Shown: in pieces, positions 38,366-49,219 of the stretch
How positions within the stretch are numbered: position 1 is the stretch's first letter
Layout of the letters: the number at the start of each line of letters is the position of its first letter
Assembly (NCBI RefSeq): GCF_964355755.1
Contig: NC_092674.1
Span: 26,336,001 to 26,400,000, forward strand
Source: Antedon mediterranea
Lineage: Eukaryota; Echinodermata; Crinoidea; Comatulida; Antedonidae
Length of the DNA: 64,000 nt
Direction of reading: 5' to 3'
Translations under genes and position numbers: made by a program
The notes under the pieces: generated by a model
The model's database searches: none
Told to the model about the DNA's origin: nothing
Seen by the model: only the letters and a program-made list of their open reading frames with translations

Positions 38366-39230
38366 ATGTCTTGGTGTGTAGGCTGGGCCCTATGATATTT
38401 AAATTAATGGCATACGCATGGTTATTAGTCATAGCCAATGCCATACACTGTCTTATAAAATTAATAAATTATTATTTATGAGTCTTAATTACTAAAAAAA
38501 TCAATATAGGCCTATTTACAATGACAATAAAACCGTTGTGTGAGGAAATCCTAACAAATCCATGTTCATTCAAGCATATCCTTTTGTTTTGTGACGTAGT
38601 ATATTAAAGGCGGGAAGATGTGCGTCACATAATTGATCACGTGAAGGTCATGGTCATCATGTGAGTCATTTTTCCCGTAATTTTTCCAGGATATACGCCT
38701 GTATTCGCTGACCATTGATCACCAACACATGTTGTTATTAATTGTTTGAATCTTAATTGAGATAAACGTTCGTAGAACGTACGGTCAAGGGATTTCGTGA
38801 GTTGTGGACACTGGCCCAGTGACCCAATTCGCAACGTGAATTAGGACGCCCGGTAGGGCGTCGTACATTCGTATAGGCCTACTGTCGTTGTTTATACACT
38901 TCACTGCACACTAATATGTTGTGACGGAGGGCCTACCCTAGAGATCGCCTATATTTCTTTAAGAACGTGCGTCATTATACAATATCCTTATTTTTATTTA
39001 TTATAAATTTGATTTCCACGAATTTCTGGATGGCGCGCCAACTTGGGAGCAATTATTTACAATGAATGTCATATTAATTTACACATCCGTTAAGACAATT
39101 ATACAATTAAAATATTGGTGCCAAAATAGGACGTATAGATAAAAAATAACAATTTCTGTGAATTTAAAAAAACCTCAGTATTACAGTAATATTTATAGGC
39201 TACTGTACTTTATTAATGATAGACGGAAGC

Positions 39231-39425
39231 CAAAGACGGATGTTTATCACACATTATGTGACAACAAAATATGATGTGTCCATATATGGACATGATGATG
39301 TCATATCACTACCATATTTGGGCATATAACTTACCATATTTTGGCGCATCACTACCATATTTGCGCATATCACAACCATATTTGGGCATAACTCTTCTTT
39401 TTTTCAAACTATCTTTATTGTGTGA
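39231..39425. mobile_element. MITE family A copy with extra internal modules
   Basis: TGTCCATATATGGACATGAT, then four CCATATTTGGGCATA-type modules and a decayed right end. Confidence 0.55.
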
Positions 39426-39827
39426 CTCTTGTTAATATTTTAGACGAATGTTATTGTTAATAAAGTTAATACCTATACGATCTGTCATGTGATTATGAGT
39501 ATTTTTCCCTTTGTTATATAATAAAGTTAATACCTAACGATAATGGTACTAAAACATAATGTTGTTATATCACGAAGGATGTTTTACATTAAGGATGTAT
39601 ATAAACGCGAGATTTATTTTACCTGAGGGAGTTAAGTGGTGGGTGGGTGAATGTCGGATGCAGATGTGGGCGATGTACAACCATGGAACTGTTCCATGGT
39701 ACAACTGTTGCAAGTTTCTAGTGAGAGTGTGAACATGAACTATAGTTCCAATGGTGTGAAACGATTGTCGGTAATGAATGAGTGATTCATCACCAAATTC
39801 AACTTTACTTTCAAACATATATCACAA

Positions 39828-40036
39828 TAAAGAGTGGTTCCTACTAGAACTCGACGCAGCGACGTATCGACGTAACGTGATGTATTGCGTATTAAAGCGT
39901 GGTTCCCACTAGCGACGTAACACAAGGACGTAACGTAAGTGAATTGACCAATCACAAGCGATGGCTTATTCGCTTGTGATTCTGTCTATAACTTCGCTTG
40001 TCATTGGTTAAAACGTCGCTAGTGAGAACCAAGCTT
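39828..40036. mobile_element. MITE family B (GGTTCCCACTAG termini), two overlapping copies
   Basis: Starts GTGGTTCCTACTAGAACTCG, restarts GCGTGGTTCCCACTAGCGAC at 39897, has inverted CCAATCACAAGCGATGG / CGCTTGTCATTGGTT in the centre and ends CGCTAGTGAGAACCAAGCTT. Looks like one copy inserted into, or fused with, another. Confidence 0.65.
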
Positions 40037-40180
40037 AAAGCTCTGTATGTGACCATAAAATGTGATGTGCCCATATATGAACATGATGATGTCATACCAG
40101 TACCATATTTGGGCATATCACTACCATATTTGGCCACATCACACCTTTTTTTTCAAACTAAATTTCATAGTGTAGACACA
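40036..40180. mobile_element. MITE family A copy
   Basis: AAAGCTCTGTATGTGACCAT, then GTGCCCATATATGAACATGA and CATAGTGTAGACACACATC. It abuts the MITE B copy to its left, about 300 bp upstream of SLC6 exon 1. Confidence 0.55.
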
Positions 40181-40468
40181 CATCATAAAACCCCCTTATC
40201 TTCCCTCCTAATTTTCACGGGAATTACAAATTTTTGAAGGAGCTTAAAACGGATAATCAATTGAGTCTAGCCAATTAAAATATCCGACCTGATCCGTTTT
40301 GTATGCGTGCGGTGGTCTTCTTTTCGCGTTGTCGGCTTGAAAAAAAAAAGAAATCCGATAAACCAGCTTTCAAATCACTTTCTTCCGATCAATTAAATTA
40401 ATACAATCTAGAATCATCAGAATTGAAAGATTTGAAAATCTTGATATTAAATCCTGTTCACATGATGA

Positions 40469-40507
40469 TATATATACGAGGCTCTGTCTAGCACATTCCA
40501 TCATTCT
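40469..40507 (+). promoter_or_regulatory. Candidate TATA/initiator pair before SLC6 exon 1
   Basis: TATATATA at 40469-40476 and an initiator-consistent tcattct at 40501-40507, about 32 bp apart, with the ATG only 20-odd nt further. This supports a short-leader start at 40526 and competes with the upstream-exon model. Confidence 0.4.
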
Positions 40508-40525
40508 ATCATTTCATTCCGATAG

Positions 40526-40745
40526 ATGGAGTTGAATAAAACAATGCCATCAGCAACGGGAGGTGGTGTACCGAATGGTAAGAAGGCCAAGGAACTTGAA
40601 CTTGAAGAAGCCTACAAAAACGAAGATAACGACGAAAGAGGGAACTGGGGTGGTAAACTTGACTTCATGCTGTCGACCATCGGATTTGCTGTCGGATTGG
40701 GAAACGTTTGGCGTTTTCCATACCTTTGCTATGAAAACGGAGGAG
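40526..40745 (+). CDS. SLC6 exon 1: cytoplasmic N terminus and TM1
   Basis: Starts [15 protein letters not shown], then a charged stretch and [19 protein letters not shown] into TM1, residues 1-73 plus 1 nt. Donor gtaggt. The ATG follows a tag trinucleotide and a pyrimidine-rich run, so this border could also be a splice acceptor (see the exon at 33623). Confidence 0.88.
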
Positions 40746-43700
40746 GTAGGTGGATATGTCGGCTATGATTAGATCTAAATATCTTTCGACAAATACAAAG
40801 AACCTCTATTAACGGGCCCCTTGGGACCCTACATATAAAAAGACCACTGAATAGAGGTTGGCCGAGGTGTTAAAACATACTCATTCGTTTAACTAGAATG
40901 TGTCTCCCTTAATAGGGTTTCTCAAAGAAGGGGGTGTGCTGTCTATGTACCAAGAGTGCGTAGAGGGTTGTATATGTATACCAAGAGTGCGTAGAGGGTT
41001 GTATATGTATACCAAGAGTGCGTAGAGGGTTGTATATGTATACCAAGAGTGCGTAGAGGGTTGTACTGTATATGTATACCAAGAGTGGCTCATGGTTCCA
41101 TACTCAATAAACAATTAGGCCATTTGCAATTGTATATTTGTTAAAACATCCTGACAGATGTTTAAAGCTTTTCAATGTTAAATATTAGGCTACTTAATTG
41201 AAGTGTGCTGGTAGGAGAACAGGGAGAAGCCACTCATTACCGAAACAATCCAGATAGTCATGCGTTATAGTTGCTAAAATGTGTGTAGAGCTGAAGGAGG
41301 AATGGGGAAAATCATGTACTAGGACTACCGGGACATTTCTTATCAGGTCGGGGAGGGGGAAAGGAAGACGACAGCCTTGACTATGTCTCACAGATAAAAG
41401 CATAAACTATATTAAATGGCAACTTGGCAATGGCATTAGCAAAGCAATGTAGATAATTGCAATATAAACTAAAAACCTGCGTCCTACATGTTTCGATTAT
41501 CTATCATTTCGTATGCACGGGCCTCTATTCAAACGTAAGGTAGTATTGAGTAACTGTAGTAATCGGTATTTAAATCCATGCAAACAGTTTGCGTAAAGTT
41601 TTACCAACTATTAAGAAGCTATTTTGTATTCTAGTTTTGTTTAAACCACTTGATATTATCGCTTTAAATGATATTTAATATGCATGATATGTAATAGTTG
41701 TTTTGTTTCTTTCAAGGTGCTTTTTTAATTCCTTATTGCCTTATGTTGTTCTGTGCCGGACTTCCTTTGTTTTTCCTTGAACTCGGATTTGGACAATTTG
41801 CCGGACTTGGGTGCATTAGCATTTGGAAGATCAGCCCGATTTTCAAAGGTAATATAGGCCTTTACCAAATGGTAATGTTGCACTACTGTGTTGCTATAGC
41901 TCATGTTAGTTGGGCCATAGAGCACACTTTTATAAACATAACATGTTTTGCTTTTTCTTCTGTAACGTTTTACAAGCCAAATAATCGTTCGATCTGGAGT
42001 GTTCATTGATTTTTAGAATGATGTAAATCAATGGCACAGATTGTGTTCATAGGCAAGATACTTTACTCTCGTCCCTCGAAGGGGAGTAATGTTGCTCAGG
42101 GCTTAAATGATAAAGAACTTGGTAGGCCTACACACACACAAGTTTCGGGGAACGTCTCCCGGTCTTGCATTTCACTTCACACCACCTCTTTCTTTTCACT
42201 GCAGGTCTAGGATGGGGAATGGTAGCAATCACTGCCATGGTCTGCTGTTATTACAACATTGTTATTTCGTACACCCTGTTCTTCCTCTTTGCATCGTTTA
42301 CGTCTGAACTTCCATGGAAGTCATGTGACCACGAGTGGAATACAGAAAAATGTTTAGTTGTTAACAGTACCGGCGCTAGTGTTTACAACAGTTCTAGGGA
42401 ATGGCCAAGTCAGGAATATTGGGAGTAAGTTTATTATAAATCTGGAAAACCAACAAACGAGATATAAAATAAGCGACATGCACATAGAATCATATAGAAA
42501 TATCACAAGGTAACGATTGTCTATAGGCCTATACAGACAATCCACGTTCAAAAAATTGGCAACATTTAAATACGATGTCATACTAGTAGTAAATGCTTTA
42601 AGATTTGTTCTTACTTTGACGGAAGGGAAGGACGTAAACCAACTGTAAAATTTAATTTTCACTAGGACGCGACGTAAGTAATTCTACCAATCGCAAGTGA
42701 AGAATTATCCCAACTTTCGCTTGTCATTGCAGGTCAAATCGCTTATGTTGCTCCTACGCCACTACGTTGCCTCCAAGTTTTACGTACAGATATGACAAAC
42801 GTTGTACAGTTTCAGAGTCTTTTTCGTTCATATTGAGCTCTCGCATACACCGCGCCTTTGATCACTTTGATCACTGCTGGAATTGGCGCATTTACAAATT
42901 CGTAACATTATTATTGTAATAAAAACGCCAAACTACATTATCTGAAATTTAAAGTAAACCGTCTTTACGTACTATGAATGAGTACATATAGTTTTTTTAA
43001 ATTCACTTTAGTAATCATGTACTTCAGAAGTCTTCTGGATTGGAAGAGATGGGTAAATTGCGTTGGCAATTAGTTCTTTGTCTGCTTCTGGCTTGGGTAG
43101 TCGTCTGTGGCTGCATAATCAAAGGAGTGAAGTCATCTGGAAAGGTAACACTTATCTATATATAAATTTACGTAAGGGCAAAATTCGGTAAATCTCGCCT
43201 TACTTCTAGAATTTTTACTCGATGGTATATAAAGTTGGTTCGTACTTTCGGTACTGATTTTAACCACCTGATGTAACCCTGTTTACTAATTAAATTAAGT
43301 TAGATAATTAGTTATTGACGATTAAAACGAATTTAGCTTCAACGATTTGCCCCAAATAGGGGTGTTTTCCGATCGTGGTATACACTGTCTAATGGATGTC
43401 CATCTTGAAAAATACCCGTCACAAAAATGCGAGGAGGCTTCGCATTTTCCTATCTCCTCCTACGATAATTGTTTTTAATAGCTGAAAACCGGTTGAACAG
43501 CTAGAGTACACCATCATAATGTTGAAGACAGGCCGATTTTCTTTAAAAAATACTATTTTGATGGATTTAATATATGATTATACAAATGTATTGATTTGCC
43601 ATGAATGGAACATCCCAATCTCTCAGTCTGCCAGAGTTTGGTTTAACACAAGTAGGTAAATTTATGAGCCCTTGGTTTAACACATACGGTAGGTAAATAT

Positions 43701-46700
43701 ATGGGCCCTTTGAGAATAAACTTGCAATACTTTGACAATACTGTAAATACATATTAACTATTTTTAGTCCTCATTTGAATCGAACATGTCTTACTGTGAA
43801 TGTTCGTACTGTTAGATATGTAATATAAAAATATATAGAGATAAACTTTATTACTGAGATTGTGGATAGGATCTACTGTTAGATATACTGTATAAACACA
43901 TTATTATATACAAATAAACTTTATACTGACAGTTCCTTCCGTTTGTATTAATTAATAAATACCAATAAAATAAACGTCGTAGTGGTGTATCGTGACATGT
44001 ACTTTAATATTTCAATCGATTATGACAGTGACAGTTTTAACAAAGTATTAAATCGCAAATGTTTTACTGTATTTAGAGGTATATTATTTATAGGCCTATA
44101 AAACACGAAAACAATATTTCGTTACTGAGTGGATACAGAATATATTTAAAAATTGTTCCTCTTTGTACCTATCCGCTTTCCCATCCCTCAACCTTAATAT
44201 AAAAAACCCATACAAAACACAAATTGGGTTTCTTTAAATGAGTCCAAATCAAAAATGTTGACTCATTTTGTGATAAGTTTCTCCTTCGGAAGTAATTCCT
44301 AGGGTGCTAATTTTAGTTGACTACATAAATCATCGTGTCTATTTATTCGTTTCTGTAAACGACAATGTATTATAGTTCTGCGGTACGTACATTTGAAATC
44401 GCCAGTTTTGTGACGCTGAAATTACTGTGTATTCGAGAACCATCTGTGGGCACGACCTAGATGGTACGCGAGCGAAGCGAGCGTACCATCTAGTATACAC
44501 AATACACAATAATGCAATGTACTTAAACTAAAACTGCTGCTGACTGACCGTGAAGTAAAAGTTTTTAGCAATAATGTAATATATTTATAAAACGCTAAAA
44601 CTGCTGAGTGACCTTGAATTAAAAGCTTTTATTCTGCCATTGTATTTACATTTTTTTTTTTTAATTGACAGGTCGTTTACTTTACCGCTACATTCCCGTA
44701 CATCGTACTTGTCATCCTGTTGATACGTGGTGTCACATTGCCAGGGGCTTTAGATGGAATTCATTTTTACGTATATCCAAAGTTTCATCTACTTAAGAAT
44801 CCAAAGGTAAGCCGCTACCGTATTGTTGCTAGACAATAGCCTTTATCATTCAAAATCACAATAAGCGTCAACAAACTTACAAAGTTCACCTTTGGTGCTA
44901 TTGAAAAGTATAGGAACATGACGTCAACTCAACATGTCTTGATAAAAGACAAGATAGAGACAGACCTTGAGATTACACTATTAGGCCCCTACTTATTGTA
45001 TTTGTTTAGATTCTTGCTCCTGGGAACGATCGATTGATCGAAACGTCAAGAAATCATGATTTCTTGTCAGAACTATGGCTGGTGTAGCGCAAACTTTATA
45101 TCAACATTTTTATGCGTTAGTTCCTAACTAACTACATTCGATTTTGTTTACGCCATGTGTGGCAGAGAATGTTTATCTTACCAACATTAAGTATATACAC
45201 CATTAAACTTCAGTCCCAAACGCATGCCTGCAATTTACAAACTTTGAAACAATTATTGTAAAATCAAAAGCAAAATAAAAGAAAAAATTAATATATTTAT
45301 ACGACAGTCAGTTATTAGTATAAATTATTCAAATACAATTATCTACTTTGGTCGATGATCACTCTTCAGATTAGTTTGGCACTATTCCATGCTGCACAAT
45401 CTAAAAACGTTATATCTTAATTTCAACACTTATTGATATGATGATGAACAAATACATATATTTACAGAATTATATATGATTTTACAGGTATGGAAGGACG
45501 CTGCTGTCCAGATTTTCTATTCTCTTGGGCCTGCATGGGGTGGTCTCCATACACTCGCCAGTTACAACAAGTTCAGGAATAACTGTCACAGGTACGCTGC
45601 GCATGCTCATAATTATGTTGTGAAACCCCCCTTCATTGTAATCTTTCTTCTTCGTCCCTGGAATTGTCGTGAATTATATAAGCGCTCTTGTCATAATGCG
45701 TCTTCTAAATGGTTAAACCGGAGGCCTAAAAGCGTGGCCTAAATAATTTTTGGCCTAGATATTTTACTAGGTACCTGCATTGAGGAATTAGTTCCAACGA
45801 ATTCCGTATGGTAGTTGATTAGTTGCACTCTTAACAGATACTACTTAATAATGTCTAACAAAGCTTTGGATAAGTGGCTTATTGGAGATAATATCTTTTA
45901 ATACGTTGTGATTGTGATTACAAATTTCTATAGAAATCGAAAATGAAATATAAATGATATGGTAGGTTTTGAGCTATATATAACTATTTTTACATTATGC
46001 GAATCATAATAATTTATTTATATGGTGTTTTATTAATTTCACGAACTTGTGTAAAAACAATCAATGTTGATGAACGAGTTTTGTGTTGCCTCGTGAATGA
46101 ATACAGTTTATTTATTATAGGCCTAGGCCTATATTAAAACCATGTTCATTTACTATTTCCAGAGATGCTATCATAGTTGCGTTAACCAATTGTGGAACAA
46201 GTATATTTGCTGGTTTTGTAATCTTCTCTATCATCGGATTCATGGCTCACGATGCTGGTGTTCCTGTAGGTGACGTCGTTAAATCTGGTCCAGGCCTAGC
46301 CTTCGTAGTCTATCCAGAAGCCGTCTCCAGGATGCCAGGTGCGCCGTTCTGGTCGGTGGTGTTCTTCTTCATGTTGTTCACTCTAGGCTTAGACAGTCAG
46401 GTTTGTATTCGAACTTTATTACTTGTACTTATACCGTAGTAAGTTTAATGGAAATGGTTAGTTCAAATTAGAAGCGTGAATGCCCTTCGTGATTCCAACA
46501 ATATTTGCAATCTTTACCCAAAGATTAACCGATACCGATTTACTGATGTTTCCATTCCGATATCGTCCTTCCAATTGTGTGAATCATCATTTAGGTTTTT
46601 TTCAAAATGTCTTTCTATGTTTTATTAATTTCCTCTTTCCCTTCCCATCAATTCTTATTTTAAATCTCGACCTGTTCAAAACAAAACCACCACAATCTAG

Positions 46701-48999
46701 TTTCTTTCAAACATTGACGCTCTCCATTCCTTCTAAAATAATTAAACTGTATCTCTATTTGGTTTTTGTTTGTTTTATCTAGTTTGTAATGATGGAAACC
46801 ATTATCACTGCCATATGTGACGAGCTCAAGCACTATGTCGCTAATGTATATACTTACAAAGTAAAAACAACAATAGCGTTCTGTATTATTGGATTCTTGC
46901 TTGGGTTACCACACGTGACAGAGGTAAGAACTATGCAAACACATTTTGTGGAATTGCCAGAAAAGTTGCATAAGTTTTCATGAATGAATTTTCTCACACA
47001 CTAAGCATAATCAGTTTACACAGAGTAATTTGACCAATCACGACGCGATGGATTGTCACAACTGTAGCCTGTGATTGGTCAACTCACCTTTCCTGCTACG
47101 TTTCTTACCAAGCCAATAATATTCACATTTTGGCTATTTGCACGTTTTCATAGTAATAAGTATAACTATATAACAAAGTTTGCAATACATTTGTTTTTTT
47201 TTATTCTTTCAGGGTGGTATCTATTTGTTAACTCTAATGGATGTATATTCAGCAGGATTTTCATTATTATTTATAGCTTTACTTGAAATTATATGCGTTA
47301 TCTATGTTTATGGTATGTATCAAAATGAATAGTAGTCCTAATAAATAGTAGTCCTAATAGGGAGTTTTCCATTTATCTGGGAACTACTTACGCTAATTGT
47401 GCGTATGCGCAGACTTTGGTGTACTTCCTCATTCGAGTTGGCACCATTTTCAGACGATCTCAAACATAAGTGAGTTGACCAATCACAAGAGATGGATTAT
47501 TCTTCATTGGTCAACACGCTTAAAGCGTGGTTCCCACTAGAACGCAACGCAACGCAGCAATGTATCGACGCAGTTAGTGCTGTATTGCGTAATCACAAGT
47601 GTGAATCGACGACGCAACAGTGCTGCCAAACGTTGCGCTTACGTCATTGCGTTGCGTCCTAGTGGGAACCAATCTTAAGGTCGTCGCAAAGGGAAAACTC
47701 CTTAATTTAGCATTGTAACTAGTTGTCACTACAATATTACATGATACTTTGTTTAATAGTATTAATAACATCATTTAGGACTTAGTTGTGTTGACTTTCT
47801 GTTGAATGTAACACTCATCTTCACAATAAAACTTGATACGACAGAGGTAGAGTACTTCTGTTGTATCAAGTTCAAGTTTTATTGTTTAGTAGTTGTTTGA
47901 GTAATATAGTATAACTATGATTTACATTTTCTTTTTTATAGATTTCAGGCGATTTGTAAGAGATTTAACGTATATGCTAGAATTCGCGCCAAATATGTAT
48001 TGGATGGTCACGTGGATTATTGTTGGACCGTCAATCATAGTTGTAAGTTTTCCTATTCTTCGTCTACGTCACATGCGATGGCGATTCAAAATATAGGGCT
48101 GAGGGGAAAATCTCATATACCACTGATACGTCCACAGCCAGCTGCAGATACAAACTCATCATTAATCCATTATCTAAAATGTTTTTTCTTTTGTTTTACA
48201 GTTCATCTTTATTTTCTTCTGCATCGGATACGAGCCTCTTACATACGGGGACTATGTTTACTCTAAAGGAGCCGAAGCATTAGGATGGCTAATGGTACTT
48301 GCTGCTATTGCACCGATCATCATCTGCGCAGTACATGCCGTATGGAAACAAGAAGGAACATTATGGGAGGTAAGGACGCATCATCAGCTATATGTTATCA
48401 CCTTTTTTTGTCAAATTAGTTTGATAGTGTATACAGGGCTTTGCTACAATCTGTAGTGTTTGTAGCGCCGCCACTAGAGTGCATTTTTATTTTTTGAAAC
48501 TGCTAATTCCAGCTGAAGTAGTTATAACACGCGTGTGTGCCAAATTGCTGTCTAGAACATACCAAGTAAAATGGGGAAGATGATGGGTGTCCAAATAAAA
48601 AGGTCATTGGCCTACGTTATAATGCTAAGTTTACACTGAGCCCGGATTGGGCCGGAGAAATATCCGAAAAATACGTTTTTTATGTATAAAACCCTGAATG
48701 GGTCACTCTATTCCTAATACTACATTAATTTTCACGAAACCGAACCAGGACCTTACTTACTGTTTTAAGCAGTGGCATATCAGAAATACACGAAAGCGGT
48801 ACAGGCGTACCCACAATGAATATGTAACTAAAATGCATACTTAAACGCTCATTATTTCTGTTTTCAGAGGATTGTAAAGAGTTCAAGACCAACAGACGAC
48901 TGGGGTCCATATCACAACAAACATCGATACGCATTAGGCTACACATTACTAGAAGGCAGAGGAGACCCAGGCATGGTCGGTGGAACTTTACCGCCAGAG
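40526..48999 (+). CDS. Na+/Cl--dependent SLC6 transporter, glycine-transporter-like
   Basis: Twelve exons join in frame (40526-40745, 41717-41848, 42205-42424, 43012-43144, 44672-44806, 45488-45591, 46163-46400, 46783-46923, 47213-47312, 47942-48042, 48202-48369, 48868-48999), 1824 nt, about 608 residues, close to the usual SLC6 length. All twelve-helix landmarks appear: TM1 [20 protein letters not shown]2 [16 protein letters not shown], a large outer loop with C...C and NST/NSS glycosylation sites, TM6 [20 protein letters not shown]8 LGLDSQF (Na2 site) and a TM12 tail. A Trp in the AWGGL motif of TM6 is as in GlyT1/GlyT2 (SLC6A9/A5), which clear glycine at the plasma membrane; GABA and monoamine carriers differ there. 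Glycine is therefore the best-guess substrate, but another amino acid is possible. The last exon ends in phase 0 and a short C-terminal exon remains to be placed. Confidence 0.9.
40803..40925. mobile_element. ACCTCTATTAACGGG-type transposon fragment in SLC6 intron 1
   Basis: AACCTCTATTAACGGGCCCC, inverted GACCACTGAATAGAGGTT, then GTGTCTCCCTTAATAGGG. Inverted ends and TTAATAG units suggest it is a parent of the GTGTCC minisatellites. Confidence 0.45.
40940..41092. repeat. 31-bp tandem repeat, about 4-5 copies
   Basis: Unit TATACCAAGAGTGCGTAGAG + GGTTGTATATG in SLC6 intron 1; copies almost identical. Confidence 0.9.
41717..41848 (+). CDS. SLC6 exon 2: TM1 end and TM2
   Basis: [20 protein letters not shown] followed by [20 protein letters not shown]. 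Acceptor ttcaag, donor gtaata. The text is close to the GlyT1 pattern GQFAS.GC...W.ISP.FKG. Confidence 0.92.
42205..42424 (+). CDS. SLC6 exon 3: TM3 and large extracellular loop 2
   Basis: TM3 [20 protein letters not shown], then [13 protein letters not shown], a second Cys in EWNTEKC (conserved disulfide) and N-glycosylation sites NST and NSS. Ends EYW + phase 2 at gtaagt. Confidence 0.92.
42655..42780. mobile_element. MITE family B fragment in an SLC6 intron
   Basis: TTTTCACTAGGACGCGACGT, then CCAATCGCAAGTGAAG and TTCGCTTGTCATTGCAGGTC. Ends decayed. Confidence 0.45.
43012..43144 (+). CDS. SLC6 exon 4: TM4
   Basis: [20 protein letters not shown] then TM4 [18 protein letters not shown] and VKSSGK. 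Donor gtaaca, phase 0. Confidence 0.92.
44457..44493. repeat. 37-bp palindrome with GAGCGAAGCGAGC core
   Basis: CTAGATGGTACGC ... GCGTACCATCTAG around GAGCGAAGCGA, in the SLC6 intron between exons 4 and 5. Perfect 13-nt arms. Confidence 0.8.
44672..44806 (+). CDS. SLC6 exon 5: TM5
   Basis: [20 protein letters not shown], then [18 protein letters not shown]. Acceptor ttgacag, donor gtaagc. 45 codons, phase 0 at both ends. Confidence 0.92.
45488..45591 (+). CDS. SLC6 exon 6: TM6 substrate-site exon
   Basis: [20 protein letters not shown], then [15 protein letters not shown]. It carries the unwound TM6 segment that helps line the substrate pocket; the AWGGL Trp is the glycine-transporter signature. 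Donor gtacgc, phase 2. Confidence 0.92.
46163..46400 (+). CDS. SLC6 exon 7: TM7 and TM8 start
   Basis: [20 protein letters not shown], then FMAHDAGV, the loop [19 protein letters not shown], and TM8 [17 protein letters not shown] with the Asp-Ser pair of the Na2 site. Donor gtttgt. Confidence 0.92.
46783..46923 (+). CDS. SLC6 exon 8: TM8 end and TM9
   Basis: [20 protein letters not shown], then TM9 [19 protein letters not shown]. Phase 0 both ends, donor gtaaga. Confidence 0.92.
47020..47105. mobile_element. MITE family B core fragment in an SLC6 intron
   Basis: TTTGACCAATCACGACGCGA ... CCTGTGATTGGTCAACTCAC: only the central inverted CCAAT pair remains. Confidence 0.45.
47213..47312 (+). 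CDS. SLC6 exon 9: TM10
   Basis: [20 protein letters not shown], then [14 protein letters not shown]. Acceptor ctttcag, donor gtatgt, phase 1. Confidence 0.92.
47380..47678. mobile_element. MITE family B, partial copy plus complete copy in an SLC6 intron
   Basis: A fragment with GTTGACCAATCACAAGAGAT precedes a full copy at about 47521-47676. The full copy runs from AAAGCGTGGTTCCCACTAGA to CGTCCTAGTGGGAACCAATC, with perfect GTTCCCACTAG / CTAGTGGGAAC ends. Confidence 0.7.
47942..48042 (+). CDS. SLC6 exon 10: TM10-TM11 loop and TM11
   Basis: [20 protein letters not shown], then [14 protein letters not shown]. Acceptor tttatag, donor gtaagt. Confidence 0.92.
48202..48369 (+). CDS. SLC6 exon 11: TM11 end and TM12
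   Basis: [20 protein letters not shown], then [20 protein letters not shown] and GTLWE. Acceptor tttacag, donor gtaagg. Confidence 0.92.
48393..48445. mobile_element. MITE family A right-end fragment in an SLC6 intron
   Basis: TCACCTTTTTTTGTCAAATT, then AGTTTGATAGTGTATACAGG. About 50 bp survive. Confidence 0.45.
48868..48999 (+). CDS. SLC6 exon 12: cytoplasmic C-terminal tail
   Basis: [20 protein letters not shown] contains the family's post-TM12 motif (R.....P..DWGP...HR), followed by [19 protein letters not shown]. Ends in phase 0 at gtaggc. If that donor is not used, the frame stays open to a TAG at 49096-49098, adding 32 residues. Confidence 0.9.
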
Positions 49000-49102
49000 G
49001 TAGGCCTACACCACTTAGCCGTTCCTTATAAACTTATACCTAACAAACACAACCCTCAGCCCATACCTTACGATTTACAATTTGAAAGCAACGTTTAGAG
49101 TA

Positions 49103-49215
49103 AAGTTGGTCCCCACTAGGAATCAAACGTAAGCGCAAGTAATTTGACCAATCACAAGCGATGGATTATTCAAACTATCTCTTGTCATTGGTCAACTCGC
49201 TTTCGTTACGCTGTG
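49103..49215. mobile_element. MITE family B copy, truncated
   Basis: GTTGGTCCCCACTAGGAATC, then the central pair TTGACCAATCACAAGCGATG / CTTGTCATTGGTCAACTCG. The right end is lost. Confidence 0.55.
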
Positions 49216-49219
49216 TTTT

